Positions 15,644 to 24,236 of a stretch of DNA of 64,000 nucleotides are shown here, piece by piece. Below the pieces are notes generated by a model that was given only the letters and a program-made list of their open reading frames with translations, did no database searches and was not told where the DNA came from. A program made the translations under genes and the position numbers. Each line of letters starts with the position of its first letter. Within the stretch, counting starts at the first letter, position 1. Source of the stretch: G942493275 sp942493275 (GTDB taxonomy: Bacteria; Actinomycetota; Coriobacteriia; Anaerosomatales; PHET01); assembly GCA_942493275.1 (NCBI GenBank), contig OW818687.1:1488001-1552000 (forward strand), written 5' to 3'.

Positions 15644-17158
15644 ATGGCGCGGTGCTGGACTTGCGGCAGTGAAGTGTCCGACTACACCTATCGGTGCCAC
15701 CACTGCAGCACCATCGAGGCGGTCGACAGGGTCGGGCGCGTCATCTCGGATAGTCAGACCGGTCTGAGCCAACGGCTGGACAGCCTCGAGTCGCTGAGCT
15801 CCGACGGGCTTTGGACATTGACCGAGAAGATCGATGACCTCTCCAGCACGGTCGAACGCGGCTTCGTCGGCGTCGCGCAGATGCTTCGCTGGGCCGCGAC
15901 GGACATCACCTGGCGTCTCGAACAGCAGACGGATCTGCTGCGCGACATCGACCACACGCTAAAGACACCCTCACAGACGCAGGCGAACGAGTGGCGCGAG
16001 ATGGCCGAGGAACTCCGTGAGCGCGGTGTGCTTGACCAGGCAACGGACTTCTTTAGTCGCGCGGTCGATACGAACCCCCTGGACTACAGGTCCTACGTCG
16101 GCCTCGCGCATACGTGTCTGCGCTCCGGCGACCTCGACCGGGCCGAGAAGATGCTACTTGCGAGCCTCCCGCACGCGCCCAAGGATGCTACCCGTGACAT
16201 GAAGGCATACTCGATGTATCTGCTTGCGCGCGTGAGCGCGTGTCGTGATGACTTCCCGACGGCGTGCGAACGCTCGGAGCAGGCAATCGTGCTCGCACCG
16301 ACAGATCCTGACTACCTTTACGAGGCCGCGCTCTACCACGCACAGAACGGAGCGGCGGACGAAGCGCTGCGGCTGCTGCGAAGCGCAATCGGCCTGCGAC
16401 CCGAACTGCACCGGCTCGCGTGGTCAGAGAGCGCTTTCATCGCGATTCGCGGACCGGTCGTCGCGCTACTCGATGACCTGCTCGAGGCAGAGCGCGACTC
16501 GGCGCGCACCGCAGTCGCCGCTACGGAGATCCGGCTTGATGAACTCAAGGAGCTCACAGCGGAGGCATCGGCGATCGCGGACGAACTCAGCGGCACGTAC
16601 GTTCCCGCGTCTGTCGGGTTCCTCAGTGAGGCATCCGCCAACCTCGAGCGTGCGCTCGAGAACATCGAGTCGCGCGACCTGGTTGAGCTTCAGGAGGCTC
16701 GAGCGTGTGCGGACAAGGCCGACGCGGCATCCGCGCGTGGTCTTGAGGTGGCCCCCGCGGACATCACCGTGGCCAAGGAGAAGGTTCAGCGAGAAGCGGA
16801 TGACGCCGCGGCCGCTGCCAAGGTGAAGCGTGAGGCGGAGGAGCGTGCCGCCGAGGAACGAGCTCGCAGGGCGGAGCGCGAGCGGGAGGATCGACAGGCG
16901 GCGGCCAACGCTGAGGCGAAACGCGTGGCTGCGATCAACCGATCGGCTGCTGCCAAGGGCGTGGTCGCAGGCATGTTGGTGTTCGTGCCGGCATGGCTGG
17001 TGTCAAGCTTCGCCGGATGCGTGAACCGCGTGACCTCTGGCAGCGCGGACGCCGATCCCATGAGTGCGTTTGGCGCATTCTCGGGGGAGGGTGTCGCCTT
17101 TGGCGTACTCGCAGGCTTCGTCGTCGGCATGATCGTGTTCTTGCGAAACGCTCGGTGA
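15644..17158 (+). CDS. Zinc-ribbon / TPR / coiled-coil membrane protein
   Basis: This about 504-residue protein starts with a zinc ribbon (CWTCG...CHHC, residues about 4-23). A coiled-coil segment, a TPR-like helical repeat region (about 120-270: EELRERGVLDQATDFFSRAV, LAHTCLRSGDLDRAEKMLL) and a long charged coiled coil (about 385-440) follow. Two C-terminal membrane helices (MLVFVPAWLVSSF and FGVLAGFVVGMIVFL) end it. The start at 15644 puts the zinc ribbon at the N-terminus with GGGGGA just upstream. No specific family is recognised; it looks like a scaffold or envelope-stress protein. It lies among defence-type genes but its function is unknown. Confidence 0.7.
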   Translation: MARCWTCGSEVSDYTYRCHHCSTIEAVDRVGRVISDSQTGLSQRLDSLESLSSDGLWTLTEKIDDLSSTVERGFVGVAQMLRWAATDITWRLEQQTDLLRDIDHTLKTPSQTQANEWREMAEELRERGVLDQATDFFSRAVDTNPLDYRSYVGLAHTCLRSGDLDRAEKMLLASLPHAPKDATRDMKAYSMYLLARVSACRDDFPTACERSEQAIVLAPTDPDYLYEAALYHAQNGAADEALRLLRSAIGLRPELHRLAWSESAFIAIRGPVVALLDDLLEAERDSARTAVAATEIRLDELKELTAEASAIADELSGTYVPASVGFLSEASANLERALENIESRDLVELQEARACADKADAASARGLEVAPADITVAKEKVQREADDAAAAAKVKREAEERAAEERARRAEREREDRQAAANAEAKRVAAINRSAAAKGVVAGMLVFVPAWLVSSFAGCVNRVTSGSADADPMSAFGAFSGEGVAFGVLAGFVVGMIVFLRNAR

Positions 17159-17165
17159 CGCTGCC

Positions 17166-18485
17166 CTAAACCCCCAGCCGCAGGTTCTCTCCCACCGTCT
17201 CACGCAGCGCCGGCGGCACGCCGTGCTGCTCGGCCAGGTCGTTCCACCGCGACACGTGCTCCGTGGTCTCGGCGATCACCTGGTCGATTGTTCGCCTGCT
17301 GAACAGCGGACTCAGCTTCTCGAGGCTGTGGAAGTCGTCTCGGACGAAGTGGTCCCGCTTGCCATTGAGCGTCATCCAATGGCTGCTCACCCACTCGCTT
17401 CCGGGCTTGTAGCTGTAGGCCAAGTCGTACGCGGGAGCCAATCGCCAGCGGTTCTGACTATCGAGCATGAACGCGAAGTTCTTCGAGTGGTCATCATGGT
17501 TGCGGGCGACGATGTTGAAGACCATTCGCCTGAGCAGCTGCACCGCATCATCGGGGCCCAGCCCGAGAACTCGGGCTGTCGCGAATAGCTCGGCGTACGA
17601 GTATGTGCCAGGCCGTCTGTAGCTGATGTGCGCCAGGGCATTCAGTGTCTGCACGTGGCGCCTGTCGTTGCCGACTCGGTCGAAGCGCTGGGTGATGAAG
17701 TGTCGCCGGTCGCCTTCGTCGAGTAGGCGACAGGGCATCATGTCGATCCCGCAGGCGGTGGCTATGAGGTGATACACGTACTCCATTGCCCCGTAGCCCA
17801 TGGGGTCGCCAAAGGTCTCCTTGTTCCGGTTGTGCTCGCTGACGCCGTCGAACTTCATGATGAAATGAGTGAACCCGTCCGGCGCGTCCACCTGCCCCGA
17901 TCGCACCTGGGTGAAGTCGTCGTTGAATGCGAGCACCGCCTTTGGCCGGGCGCCGCCTGCGCTGACGCCCACGGACAACAGCGCCAGCATCGCTTCCTCG
18001 TCCTCTCGCCCCTGCGTGCCCAGACTCACTTCAAACCGCGTCCGCGCATCCAGGACTTGTTGGGCAACAGAGACGAGTGATTCGATCTCGACGTGCCGAG
18101 AGGCGCCAAGGCCCCTCATCCGATGCGCGGGGTGATACGTCAGCGCCCCCATGCCACGCTCTCCTGTGTACTTGAGGCGCACCAAAGGCGTGATGTCAGC
18201 TGTCGGCCGGCCTTCATTGGCGAACCAGGCATCGAGCACGGCGTTGCCGAAATCGTCAGGCAGAGAGTCCGCCACCATCCCGGGCAACCCGAAGAAGACG
18301 TCCCGATCGGCTTCCGGGAACGAGTAGACTCTCCGGGACAGAGGCATCTTCAGCGGTGAGAGCTCGATGCCGGTCTTGACGAAGCTGGGTTCGAACTCGA
18401 ACGAACCGATGCCCGTCTCGGTGTCATGGCTGACCGCGCCCACGGCGTGCCCCTGATACTTGACGCTGGCGACATCCATCACCAT
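17166..18485 (-). CDS. hipA: HipA-type serine/threonine kinase toxin
   Basis: This 439-residue protein has the HipA N-terminal domain followed by the kinase core. Seen motifs are GGARPKAVLAF (Gly-rich loop and ATP-contacting Lys region), FIMKFD, and the catalytic loop NIVARNHDDHSKNFAFML, with the NxxDxHxKN pattern, then APAYDLAYS (the metal-binding Asp). HipA toxins phosphorylate aminoacyl-tRNA synthetases such as GltX and slow translation. The start ATG at 18485 overlaps the hipB stop by 7 bp; an ATG at 18479 directly on the hipB stop is an alternative. The pair should be translationally coupled. Confidence 0.9.
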   Translation of the reverse strand: MVMDVASVKYQGHAVGAVSHDTETGIGSFEFEPSFVKTGIELSPLKMPLSRRVYSFPEADRDVFFGLPGMVADSLPDDFGNAVLDAWFANEGRPTADITPLVRLKYTGERGMGALTYHPAHRMRGLGASRHVEIESLVSVAQQVLDARTRFEVSLGTQGREDEEAMLALLSVGVSAGGARPKAVLAFNDDFTQVRSGQVDAPDGFTHFIMKFDGVSEHNRNKETFGDPMGYGAMEYVYHLIATACGIDMMPCRLLDEGDRRHFITQRFDRVGNDRRHVQTLNALAHISYRRPGTYSYAELFATARVLGLGPDDAVQLLRRMVFNIVARNHDDHSKNFAFMLDSQNRWRLAPAYDLAYSYKPGSEWVSSHWMTLNGKRDHFVRDDFHSLEKLSPLFSRRTIDQVIAETTEHVSRWNDLAEQHGVPPALRETVGENLRLGV

Positions 18486-18838
18486 GCGGGTCTGTCCTCA
18501 CTCGTGTGGGTCGGCTTCTGCGCGGTTCTCGATGCCCTTTGCCGTTCGTGGCCCTTGAGCTTGGCCAACTGCAGCGGCGAGATCTCCTGCACGGGCAGAA
18601 ACACGTTGAGCTGGCTCACCATGTCCATCGCTGCCAGGATTGCGACGAAGTGCTCCAGCTGGACTCTTCCCCGCTCAGCGTTGATGACCGTGCTTCTGCT
18701 GACGCCCGCGCGAGTGGCCACCTCAGCTTGAGTCAGGTCGGCGTTGAGCCTCGCTCGTCTGAGCCGATCGCCCAGCTCCTCGGCAACGGCAGCTGGAGTC
18801 ATCTTCTGAAGTTCCATAATGTCACTCATTTCACACAT
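18479..18838 (-). CDS. hipB: HipB-like XRE antitoxin
   Basis: This 119-residue protein has an XRE helix-turn-helix: LGDRLRRARLNADLTQAEVA, TRAGVSRSTVINAERGR. The rest is a short dimerisation arm and a polar tail. It precedes and overlaps the HipA toxin gene, as in hipBA operons, where HipB represses the operon and neutralises HipA. The start is uncertain: ATGs at 18838, 18829 and 18817 are in frame without a clear ribosome site. Confidence 0.85.
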   Translation of the reverse strand: MCEMSDIMELQKMTPAAVAEELGDRLRRARLNADLTQAEVATRAGVSRSTVINAERGRVQLEHFVAILAAMDMVSQLNVFLPVQEISPLQLAKLKGHERQRASRTAQKPTHTSEDRPAW

Positions 18839-18864
18839 TAAGTGGCTATATGCATCATAATGTC
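18815..18864. promoter_or_regulatory. Repeated CATAATGTC boxes at the hipBA start, candidate HipB operator
   Basis: CATAATGTC (GACATTATG on the coding strand) occurs at 18815-18823 and again at 18856-18864, 41 bp apart, about four helical turns. The first copy is within the hipB start region and the second just upstream. Autoregulation by paired operator boxes is typical for hipBA. Confidence 0.4.
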
Positions 18865-18974
18865 GTCAAGTACATACATTGTAGTAGATGATGAGATGCA
18901 TGGCGAGACACGAGAACTGCCTGAACTCCGGGTGGGCGGGCCCCCTTCAACCGCCGGATGGTGCCCTTTGAGTG

Positions 18975-19631
18975 CTACTTGCTCAGCGCAGCAGCAAGAC
19001 GCTGCAATTGGCCGACGGGCACATCTCCCATGAGGACGTAGTGAACGTAGGGGATGTCGGCCTCACCTGCCTCCTGCCATTCGACCACTGAGGGGTACCG
19101 ATAGGTGAGGCCGTCTTCCCACTTCATCAGACCTCCCTGCGCAGCGACACCCGGTACGCCTCTGATGGTGGCGCGGCGGTACAGCCGTGTTTCGCCACGG
19201 GTGTTCGGTGCGCTCTCGCGTGCCAGGGCCGCCTCGATGTCGAACGGAACGTCGGAAGGCGTTACCAGGAGCTGAATTCGGTCCGAGTACTTCAGTGAGT
19301 AGCCTGTGACGACGCCTGCAGTGAGCTCCTGGTCGACCTCGACCGCCCACTCGGAAGGCATCGGCGCACCCGATGCGCTCCTCCTCATGAGGAAGCTGTA
19401 GCCAGAACGACCGTCCTTGGCACCGCTGGGAATGTCACTGACGCTGACGGTGGTGTCGTTCGACGATCCGACCCCAAACCAGTCCCCCGACTCCTGATAC
19501 GTCGAGGGAATCGTGGGCGAGCCGGCGTTGATGAACTCTTTGCTGGAAGCGCGATGTTCGGCGCACCCCATGAGTGCGAGCACCCCTCCGATTACGGCCA
19601 CAATCGCGGCGACTCGGGCAACGCGACACAT
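18975..19631 (-). CDS. Lipoprotein of unknown function
   Basis: From the ATG at 19631 the 218-residue product has a lipoprotein signal with lipobox LALMGC near residue 23, so it would be lipidated and anchored outside the membrane. AGGAAGG lies nine bases upstream; ATG 19640 is in frame but too close. The mature part is mixed alpha/beta (SGYSFLMRR, GVVTGYSLKYSDRIQLLV, IPYVHYVLMGDVPVGQL) and no family is recognised. It is transcribed towards the hipBA promoter region and is divergent from the lipoprotein gene at 19942. Confidence 0.7.
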   Translation of the reverse strand: MCRVARVAAIVAVIGGVLALMGCAEHRASSKEFINAGSPTIPSTYQESGDWFGVGSSNDTTVSVSDIPSGAKDGRSGYSFLMRRSASGAPMPSEWAVEVDQELTAGVVTGYSLKYSDRIQLLVTPSDVPFDIEAALARESAPNTRGETRLYRRATIRGVPGVAAQGGLMKWEDGLTYRYPSVVEWQEAGEADIPYVHYVLMGDVPVGQLQRLAAALSK

Positions 19632-19941
19632 GGCAACCATCCTTCCTGTTTGCACTGGCAAGAAGGACCACCGCGACCTCTGGCCCACCTCAGTAGCGAC
19701 ACTAGGCTGAGTGGGGCGGTCGCGGTATCGGGAGACTCCTGTATTTCGTCGTGCGAATGACGGGCCCGAATTGCGCAGGCGGCGCCTCGCAGGACTCCCC
19801 TCACGCGCGTGCAACCCACAAATCAGGGGTTTCCCCCATATGCTTCCGCGTCCCCGAATGAGACTATCGGTCCCACAGAAGGAGTCATGGTGCGTTTTCT
19901 GGAGTCAGTGGGCGCGTCCGAGGAGGGCAAATGGAACCCGA

Positions 19942-20949
19942 ATGTCGAAGGTAGCACTCGCCTGTCTCGCGGGCGCGCTCATGGTCGTCGTAGCCGCAAC
20001 GGGCTGCACCGGAGTTGCGCGCGAATCAGACCAGGCCGCTGCGCGCGGGCTGGAGCGGCTGCCCGTCGCGCCACTCGATCCGACCGGCTCAGGAGGCAAC
20101 TTCCGCTCACTCAAGTCGGTCGCAGATACGTCCAGCGCACCTGGGCGGCTACCCGTGTACAAGGTGGTCCCGGCGCGCATCACTCGGCAATGGGTCGGGC
20201 AGCGAGCCGAGAAGCTTGGGCTGATCGGGCCAGTACAGGACGATGGCGCCCGATTCTCCGTGCGCGGGGCGGCCGGCACCCTTGAAGTGGATGCAGGAAC
20301 GGGATCGTTCGATTACACCACTGATGCCTTCGCTGCGCAGACCGAGTCGATTCGCACGCTACTATCGGACGAGGAGTATCGCCGGAGGGCAGAGGACTTC
20401 CTCGCGCGGACGGGGCTGATGCACCCGAAGGCGAGGTTCAGGGATGTGAACCGCGCGAACGTTACCGCAGTCTACGATGGCGGGGAGTGGCTCGAGCGGC
20501 CGTATCTTGTCGAGGTTCGCTTCAGCCACATTCCCCTTGACGGCGTGCCCTTCGACCAGGGGGTAGGGCCCAAGATCATCGTGCAGTTCGGTGAGGACGG
20601 CCAAGTACTCGGCGCGCTGTCGGTCTGGCGAGAGATCGAGCGCGCGGGCGACTACACGCTCATAACGCCTGAGCAGGCCATCGCGTCACTTCGCAGGGGC
20701 GAGGGGCAGCTGTTCGAAGTCGACGTGGATGCGGACGGAACTGCCGACGAGATTGGGCTGAGTTACCTCAACGATCCGCTCGGCTACGACCAGCAGTACG
20801 TGATCCCCTCGTACGTAATCCGCGGCAAGTCCTCTTCGTCCAACGGGAGATTCGTGGGGCTGGTCAGGGCGTTGCCGCCAAGCGCACTCCGCGTCGACCC
20901 GTCGATCGCCCGTGGGGTGGCTGCGCCCGTCAGCCGCGGACCCAAGTAG
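19942..20949 (+). CDS. Lipoprotein of unknown function
   Basis: From the ATG at 19942 the protein has 335 residues and a lipobox VVVAATGC (Cys near residue 22). The frame extends upstream to 19711 but no signal-compatible start exists there; AGGAGG at 19921 is 15 bases away, which is far. The mature region is beta-rich with a repeated GxxxGALSVWREIERAGDYTL element, resembling two-domain lipoproteins with a regulatory or PepSY-like fold (EQAIASL...). No firm family. It ends only 3 bp before the end of the opposing RelE gene. Confidence 0.65.
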   Translation: MSKVALACLAGALMVVVAATGCTGVARESDQAAARGLERLPVAPLDPTGSGGNFRSLKSVADTSSAPGRLPVYKVVPARITRQWVGQRAEKLGLIGPVQDDGARFSVRGAAGTLEVDAGTGSFDYTTDAFAAQTESIRTLLSDEEYRRRAEDFLARTGLMHPKARFRDVNRANVTAVYDGGEWLERPYLVEVRFSHIPLDGVPFDQGVGPKIIVQFGEDGQVLGALSVWREIERAGDYTLITPEQAIASLRRGEGQLFEVDVDADGTADEIGLSYLNDPLGYDQQYVIPSYVIRGKSSSSNGRFVGLVRALPPSALRVDPSIARGVAAPVSRGPK

Positions 20950-20952
20950 TGG

Positions 20953-21219
20953 TTACCGCTTCCGATACACGTCAGCGCGATGGTCGATACGGACCACGAG
21001 CACTCTGCCCGGGTCGTCGATGCGGTACACGATCCGGTATGCGCCGCGCCGAGCACAATGGTATCCGGCGAGATCGAGGGTCAGCGGCTTGCCAACCCGC
21101 TGTGGGTTCTCCAGCAACGGACCGGTGAGGAACTCGACGATTGCTGCCGCGGCGAACTCGGGGAGACGCGCGAGGGTGCGCTCGGCGGAGGATGCGACCT
21201 TGAGGTCGTAGGCCGCCAC
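20953..21219 (-). CDS. RelE/ParE-family toxin
   Basis: This 88-residue protein matches RelE toxins end to end. AERTLARLPE opens the first helix pair, GPLLENPQRVGKPLT the linker, and the C-terminal YRIVYRIDDPGRVLVVRIDHRADVYRKR-type strand block has its basic residues. RelE cuts mRNA in the ribosome A-site. It follows the antitoxin gene with a 2-bp gap. The C-terminal Arg/Tyr cluster needed for catalysis is present. Confidence 0.9.
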   Translation of the reverse strand: MAAYDLKVASSAERTLARLPEFAAAAIVEFLTGPLLENPQRVGKPLTLDLAGYHCARRGAYRIVYRIDDPGRVLVVRIDHRADVYRKR

Positions 21220-21221
21220 GC

Positions 21222-21497
21222 CTACTCTCCGGTGAGATACTTGGCGCGAAGCTCCGCTGCTGTGAGGAACTTGCCGGTGTCGATGTCATCCTCAGCGGCA
21301 CGAATCTCGTCGAGCGCGCCGGGTGTCGCGAGCAGGTCGAGCGTCTCCTCGAGGTTTTCAAGATCGCTCGGACTGATGATCACGGCTGCCGGTCGCCCAT
21401 TGCGCGTGACGATGACACGCTCGTGCTGGCTCTCGACGAGATCGACGATCTCGGAGAGATGGGCCTTGACGTCGGCGAGTGAGCGAGTTTGTGACAT
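21222..21497 (-). CDS. Phd/YefM-family antitoxin
   Basis: This 91-residue protein starts SQTRSLADVKAHLSEIVDLV, the Phd/YefM DNA-binding N-terminus (the xLADxKxxL pattern). RVIVTRNGRPAAVIIS follows, then an acidic C-terminal tail that would wrap the RelE partner. It would bind and repress its own promoter. The ATG at 21497 lies seven bases after an ideal -10 box, so the mRNA is probably leaderless; the longer frame to 21632 crosses the promoter and is rejected. Confidence 0.9.
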   Translation of the reverse strand: MSQTRSLADVKAHLSEIVDLVESQHERVIVTRNGRPAAVIISPSDLENLEETLDLLATPGALDEIRAAEDDIDTGKFLTAAELRAKYLTGE

Positions 21498-21504
21498 GAC
21501 CAGA

Positions 21505-21532
21505 ATTATAGTCACCTTGCCGACGGGGTCAA
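21505..21532 (-). promoter_or_regulatory. Near-consensus sigma70-type promoter giving a leaderless toxin-antitoxin mRNA
   Basis: Reading the minus strand, TTGACC (21532-21527), a 16-bp spacer and a perfect TATAAT (21510-21505) are followed by seven bases and then the ATG at 21497. Transcription would start at or next to the A of ATG. Confidence 0.75.
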
Positions 21533-21610
21533 CCGGCGTACGAAGAATCTCCTCTGTCAGACCCCTGTGCGACACTATCTCTCGGCAGTCAGGCCTACCG
21601 AGGGGGACTC

Positions 21611-22696
21611 GTGGGACAGGCAACGTACGCATCGCGACAGCTCGACGACCTCGTCATGAGGGCGGCCCAAGACTGCGGTGCACATATGCTGCGCAACGTG
21701 CTCGTGGACCTCAAGACGCACACCGCGCACTGCTCTTACCTGTGGATCGATCGGTACGGCATCCTTGCCATCGATGTTCAGGAGTGGCCGGGTTCTGTCG
21801 TCAAGGGGACCGAGAAGGGGCGCCAGTGGGCGGCCTCAGACCAATCCGGCCGCCACAAGTTCGCCAACCCTGTGCTTGCCGCCGCGGCACGGCATGGCGC
21901 GCTAGTCGATGCGCTTCTGGCCACCGGGCGTCGTCTCGAACCGGACTACGTCCAGGATCTCATCGTGTTTATCGGCGCTGACACCGCGCCCCTGCGCATT
22001 GACAACCTAACCCGGGCGCGATGCATCAGTCACGGTGAACTGAACGCGCACCTGCGCACCCGCTCGGACTTCCCGCCGAATCACGGGATTCTCGAACCGC
22101 ACGAGGTGGCCGATCTTGCGTCGCTCTTCCAGGCGTTGGATCGCTCGGAGGACGCCGAGGTCGTGGGTAGGCACGCCCAGGCGACCGCTCCTCGGCGGCC
22201 GAGCATCTTCTCGCGACCGAAGCCCGCCGAGGTGGCGGTTCGTAACTCGGTCGCGGGAGTCGCACCGATGGCTTCTCGGCTGGACGATCGCTACCCCACG
22301 ACTCAGTCGAAACCGAGGCGCAGCCTGATTCCACTGCTCCTGCTGACCATACTGTTCGCTCTGGCTGTGTGGCTGGTCGTGTTGGATGGAACCGCCTGGG
22401 TCACTCAGGGATACGAACTTCTGGCCGACCAGTTCGCCGGCGCGAACGCTGCGGAGTTTTCGCCGCAGGCCCAGCCCGGCGATGGGCCTGGAGTTGATCA
22501 TGCCGTCCAGGTCTTCCAAGAGAGCGCGCCGGGGTTGGCCGCGCAAGTCCCGGACCTGTACTCGCCAACGGTGTCCAGCAACGGGGCGCAGACGTCCTAC
22601 ACATGGGTCTACGCCTCGACCGATCAGGCGGGCGCGTCCAGGACCATCACGCTCACGTTCGACGCAGGCGGCCAGCTGGTCGGGGCGACGGAGTAG
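21611..22696 (+). CDS. NERD-like membrane protein, nuclease residues lost
   Basis: This 361-residue protein has the same plan as the 14164-15282 protein: NERD-like domain (about 10-130), a second helical part (LRTRSDFPPNHGILEP), one membrane helix (LIPLLLLTILFALAVWLVV, about 238-258), and an outer domain ending TSYTWVYAS...TLTFDAGGQLVGATE. The nuclease core is degraded: the counterpart of IDH reads SYLWID, and the counterpart of ETK reads IDVQE. GTG start at 21611 with GAGGGGG upstream. Its divergent neighbour is the Phd-RelE pair. Likely a non-catalytic partner or decoy of the first copy, by inference. Confidence 0.72.
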   Translation: MGQATYASRQLDDLVMRAAQDCGAHMLRNVLVDLKTHTAHCSYLWIDRYGILAIDVQEWPGSVVKGTEKGRQWAASDQSGRHKFANPVLAAAARHGALVDALLATGRRLEPDYVQDLIVFIGADTAPLRIDNLTRARCISHGELNAHLRTRSDFPPNHGILEPHEVADLASLFQALDRSEDAEVVGRHAQATAPRRPSIFSRPKPAEVAVRNSVAGVAPMASRLDDRYPTTQSKPRRSLIPLLLLTILFALAVWLVVLDGTAWVTQGYELLADQFAGANAAEFSPQAQPGDGPGVDHAVQVFQESAPGLAAQVPDLYSPTVSSNGAQTSYTWVYASTDQAGASRTITLTFDAGGQLVGATE

Positions 22697-22699
22697 CCC

Positions 22700-24040
22700 C
22701 TACCGCCCCACCCCGGGATGGTCCCGCTCCAGCCGCTCCTTGAGATCCGGTGCCGGCATGAACACCATCGCTCGGTTGCGCTTCTCGACGGTGAGGTACC
22801 CCTTGTCCACGAGCCCGAGCAGGTCGGCGCGCGCGGTCGCGTAGACCACGTTGTGGGTCGTCTTGTGGTACGCGATCCGGAACTCGGCGTCCGCGTTCCG
22901 GAGCGCCCGGCCGAGCACCGACCTCTGCCGATGGTTGATCAGCGGGTCGGCCTGCAGCATGTCTCGGAGGGACTTGTCTCGCTCGCGAACCCGACGCAGA
23001 TTCCCCTTCAGGTCGAACAGCGCCGCCGAGGCCATCTGCGCGACCAGCGTCATGTACGGCGTCAGGTCCTGCTCGGTATGGCGGCGAAGCTCGTGGTAGG
23101 TCGGCCGGTCGAATCGGATGAACGGGGACTGCGCGAGGTCCTCCCACTGCAGCTTCATGCGCGAGATGGGGAGGATGCCGAGGACCGGCAGGTTGTGCTT
23201 GGCGCAGTACAGCTTGAACGCCAGCCGGCCCACCTGGCTGTTGAGGTCGGGGAGCGGCCGGTAGAAGCGGACGACGTCGATGAGCAGCAGCGCGCGCAGC
23301 GCGGGATGATCGTGGGGGGCACCCGTCTCGTGGTTGGCGTACGCCGAGATGTGCTTCAGGTACTCCGCGCTGTGCTCACGAACCTGTCGGTCCGTGTAGT
23401 CGGAGGGAAGCAGACCCATCCGCGGCTCCACGTCGCGGAGCTCGTGCATGTCGACACCCTCGACCAGCAGGTCGTGCAGGTGCATGAGGAGCTCCGGCGA
23501 GAACGGCTGGTCCACCAGCGCGTCGAGTTCGTCGATCGCGGAGAGGGTGTTGGCGACGAGTCTCTCGGTCGAGTCTCTCGGCGTGCGATCGAGCCGCAGC
23601 AGCTCGGACCCCTGCTTCCAGGAGATGTCCAGCCCGTCGAGCAGGGCGGCGGCGATGGTCTCCTCGATGCGCGATCTCACCAGCACGCGGCGGTTTGGCG
23701 AGGCTGACAGTTCGCGAAACAGCTGCGATTCCTCGCCGCACTCGCACTGCAGATTGGTGACCAGGTCCGCGAGCTCGTGGGTGCGCAGGTACCAGTAGTT
23801 CCTGCCCTCGAAGTCCGGGATCGTGAGGTCGATGCCGGTGGCCCGGTTCATCGCCATGAGCATCTCCCACGACTCCCTCGGGCTCATCTCGGGCGGGAGC
23901 AGCATCGACAGGAACTCGTCCCACGGCAGGTACGAGTCGTGCGCACGACGCAGGATCGCGTAGAGGCCGCCGCCTTCCTCGAGCAGGCGCAGCGCACCGG
24001 AGTACAACCGCGGGCTGTGCTTCGTCTCATGGCGCGCCAT
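22700..24040 (-). CDS. Fic-like protein with degenerate active site
   Basis: This 446-residue protein has the all-helical Fido layout. HPALRALLLIDVVRFYRPLPD leads into the position of the catalytic loop, which should read HPFxDGNGRxxR. Here it reads YRPLPDLNSQVGRLAF, so the catalytic His and the Gly-Asn-Gly are missing. The C-terminus is a winged helix (ARADLLGLVDKGYLTVEKRNR), common in Fic proteins that also bind DNA. AMP transfer is therefore unlikely. The start ATG at 24040 follows AAGGGGAA. It may act as a regulator or be a decayed enzyme; the frame is intact, which argues for use. Confidence 0.65.
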   Translation of the reverse strand: MARHETKHSPRLYSGALRLLEEGGGLYAILRRAHDSYLPWDEFLSMLLPPEMSPRESWEMLMAMNRATGIDLTIPDFEGRNYWYLRTHELADLVTNLQCECGEESQLFRELSASPNRRVLVRSRIEETIAAALLDGLDISWKQGSELLRLDRTPRDSTERLVANTLSAIDELDALVDQPFSPELLMHLHDLLVEGVDMHELRDVEPRMGLLPSDYTDRQVREHSAEYLKHISAYANHETGAPHDHPALRALLLIDVVRFYRPLPDLNSQVGRLAFKLYCAKHNLPVLGILPISRMKLQWEDLAQSPFIRFDRPTYHELRRHTEQDLTPYMTLVAQMASAALFDLKGNLRRVRERDKSLRDMLQADPLINHRQRSVLGRALRNADAEFRIAYHKTTHNVVYATARADLLGLVDKGYLTVEKRNRAMVFMPAPDLKERLERDHPGVGR

Positions 24041-24069
24041 CGTTTCCCCTTCGTCGCACGAGCGAAATC

Positions 24070-24140
24070 TCAATCTCTGAGAAATGACTATACCAAGGGT
24101 GTCATATCGCACCGCGAACTATCAATTATTGAGAGATTGA
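24070..24140. promoter_or_regulatory. Inverted repeats upstream of the Fic-like gene
   Basis: TCAATCTCT (24070-24078) and its exact complement AGAGATTGA (24132-24140) are 53 bp apart. The second arm overlaps a small palindrome TCAATTATTGA (24122-24132). They lie in the AT-richer promoter region of the Fic-like gene, which encodes a winged helix and could bind here. Confidence 0.4.
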
Positions 24141-24236
24141 CAGTTTACCCATACGGTCGCTGAATGTAACCAGGGTGTCGCCCCGGCGAACTACAGGCGG
24201 CTACCCGAGCAACCACATAGGGAAAGGGGTGTGCGC

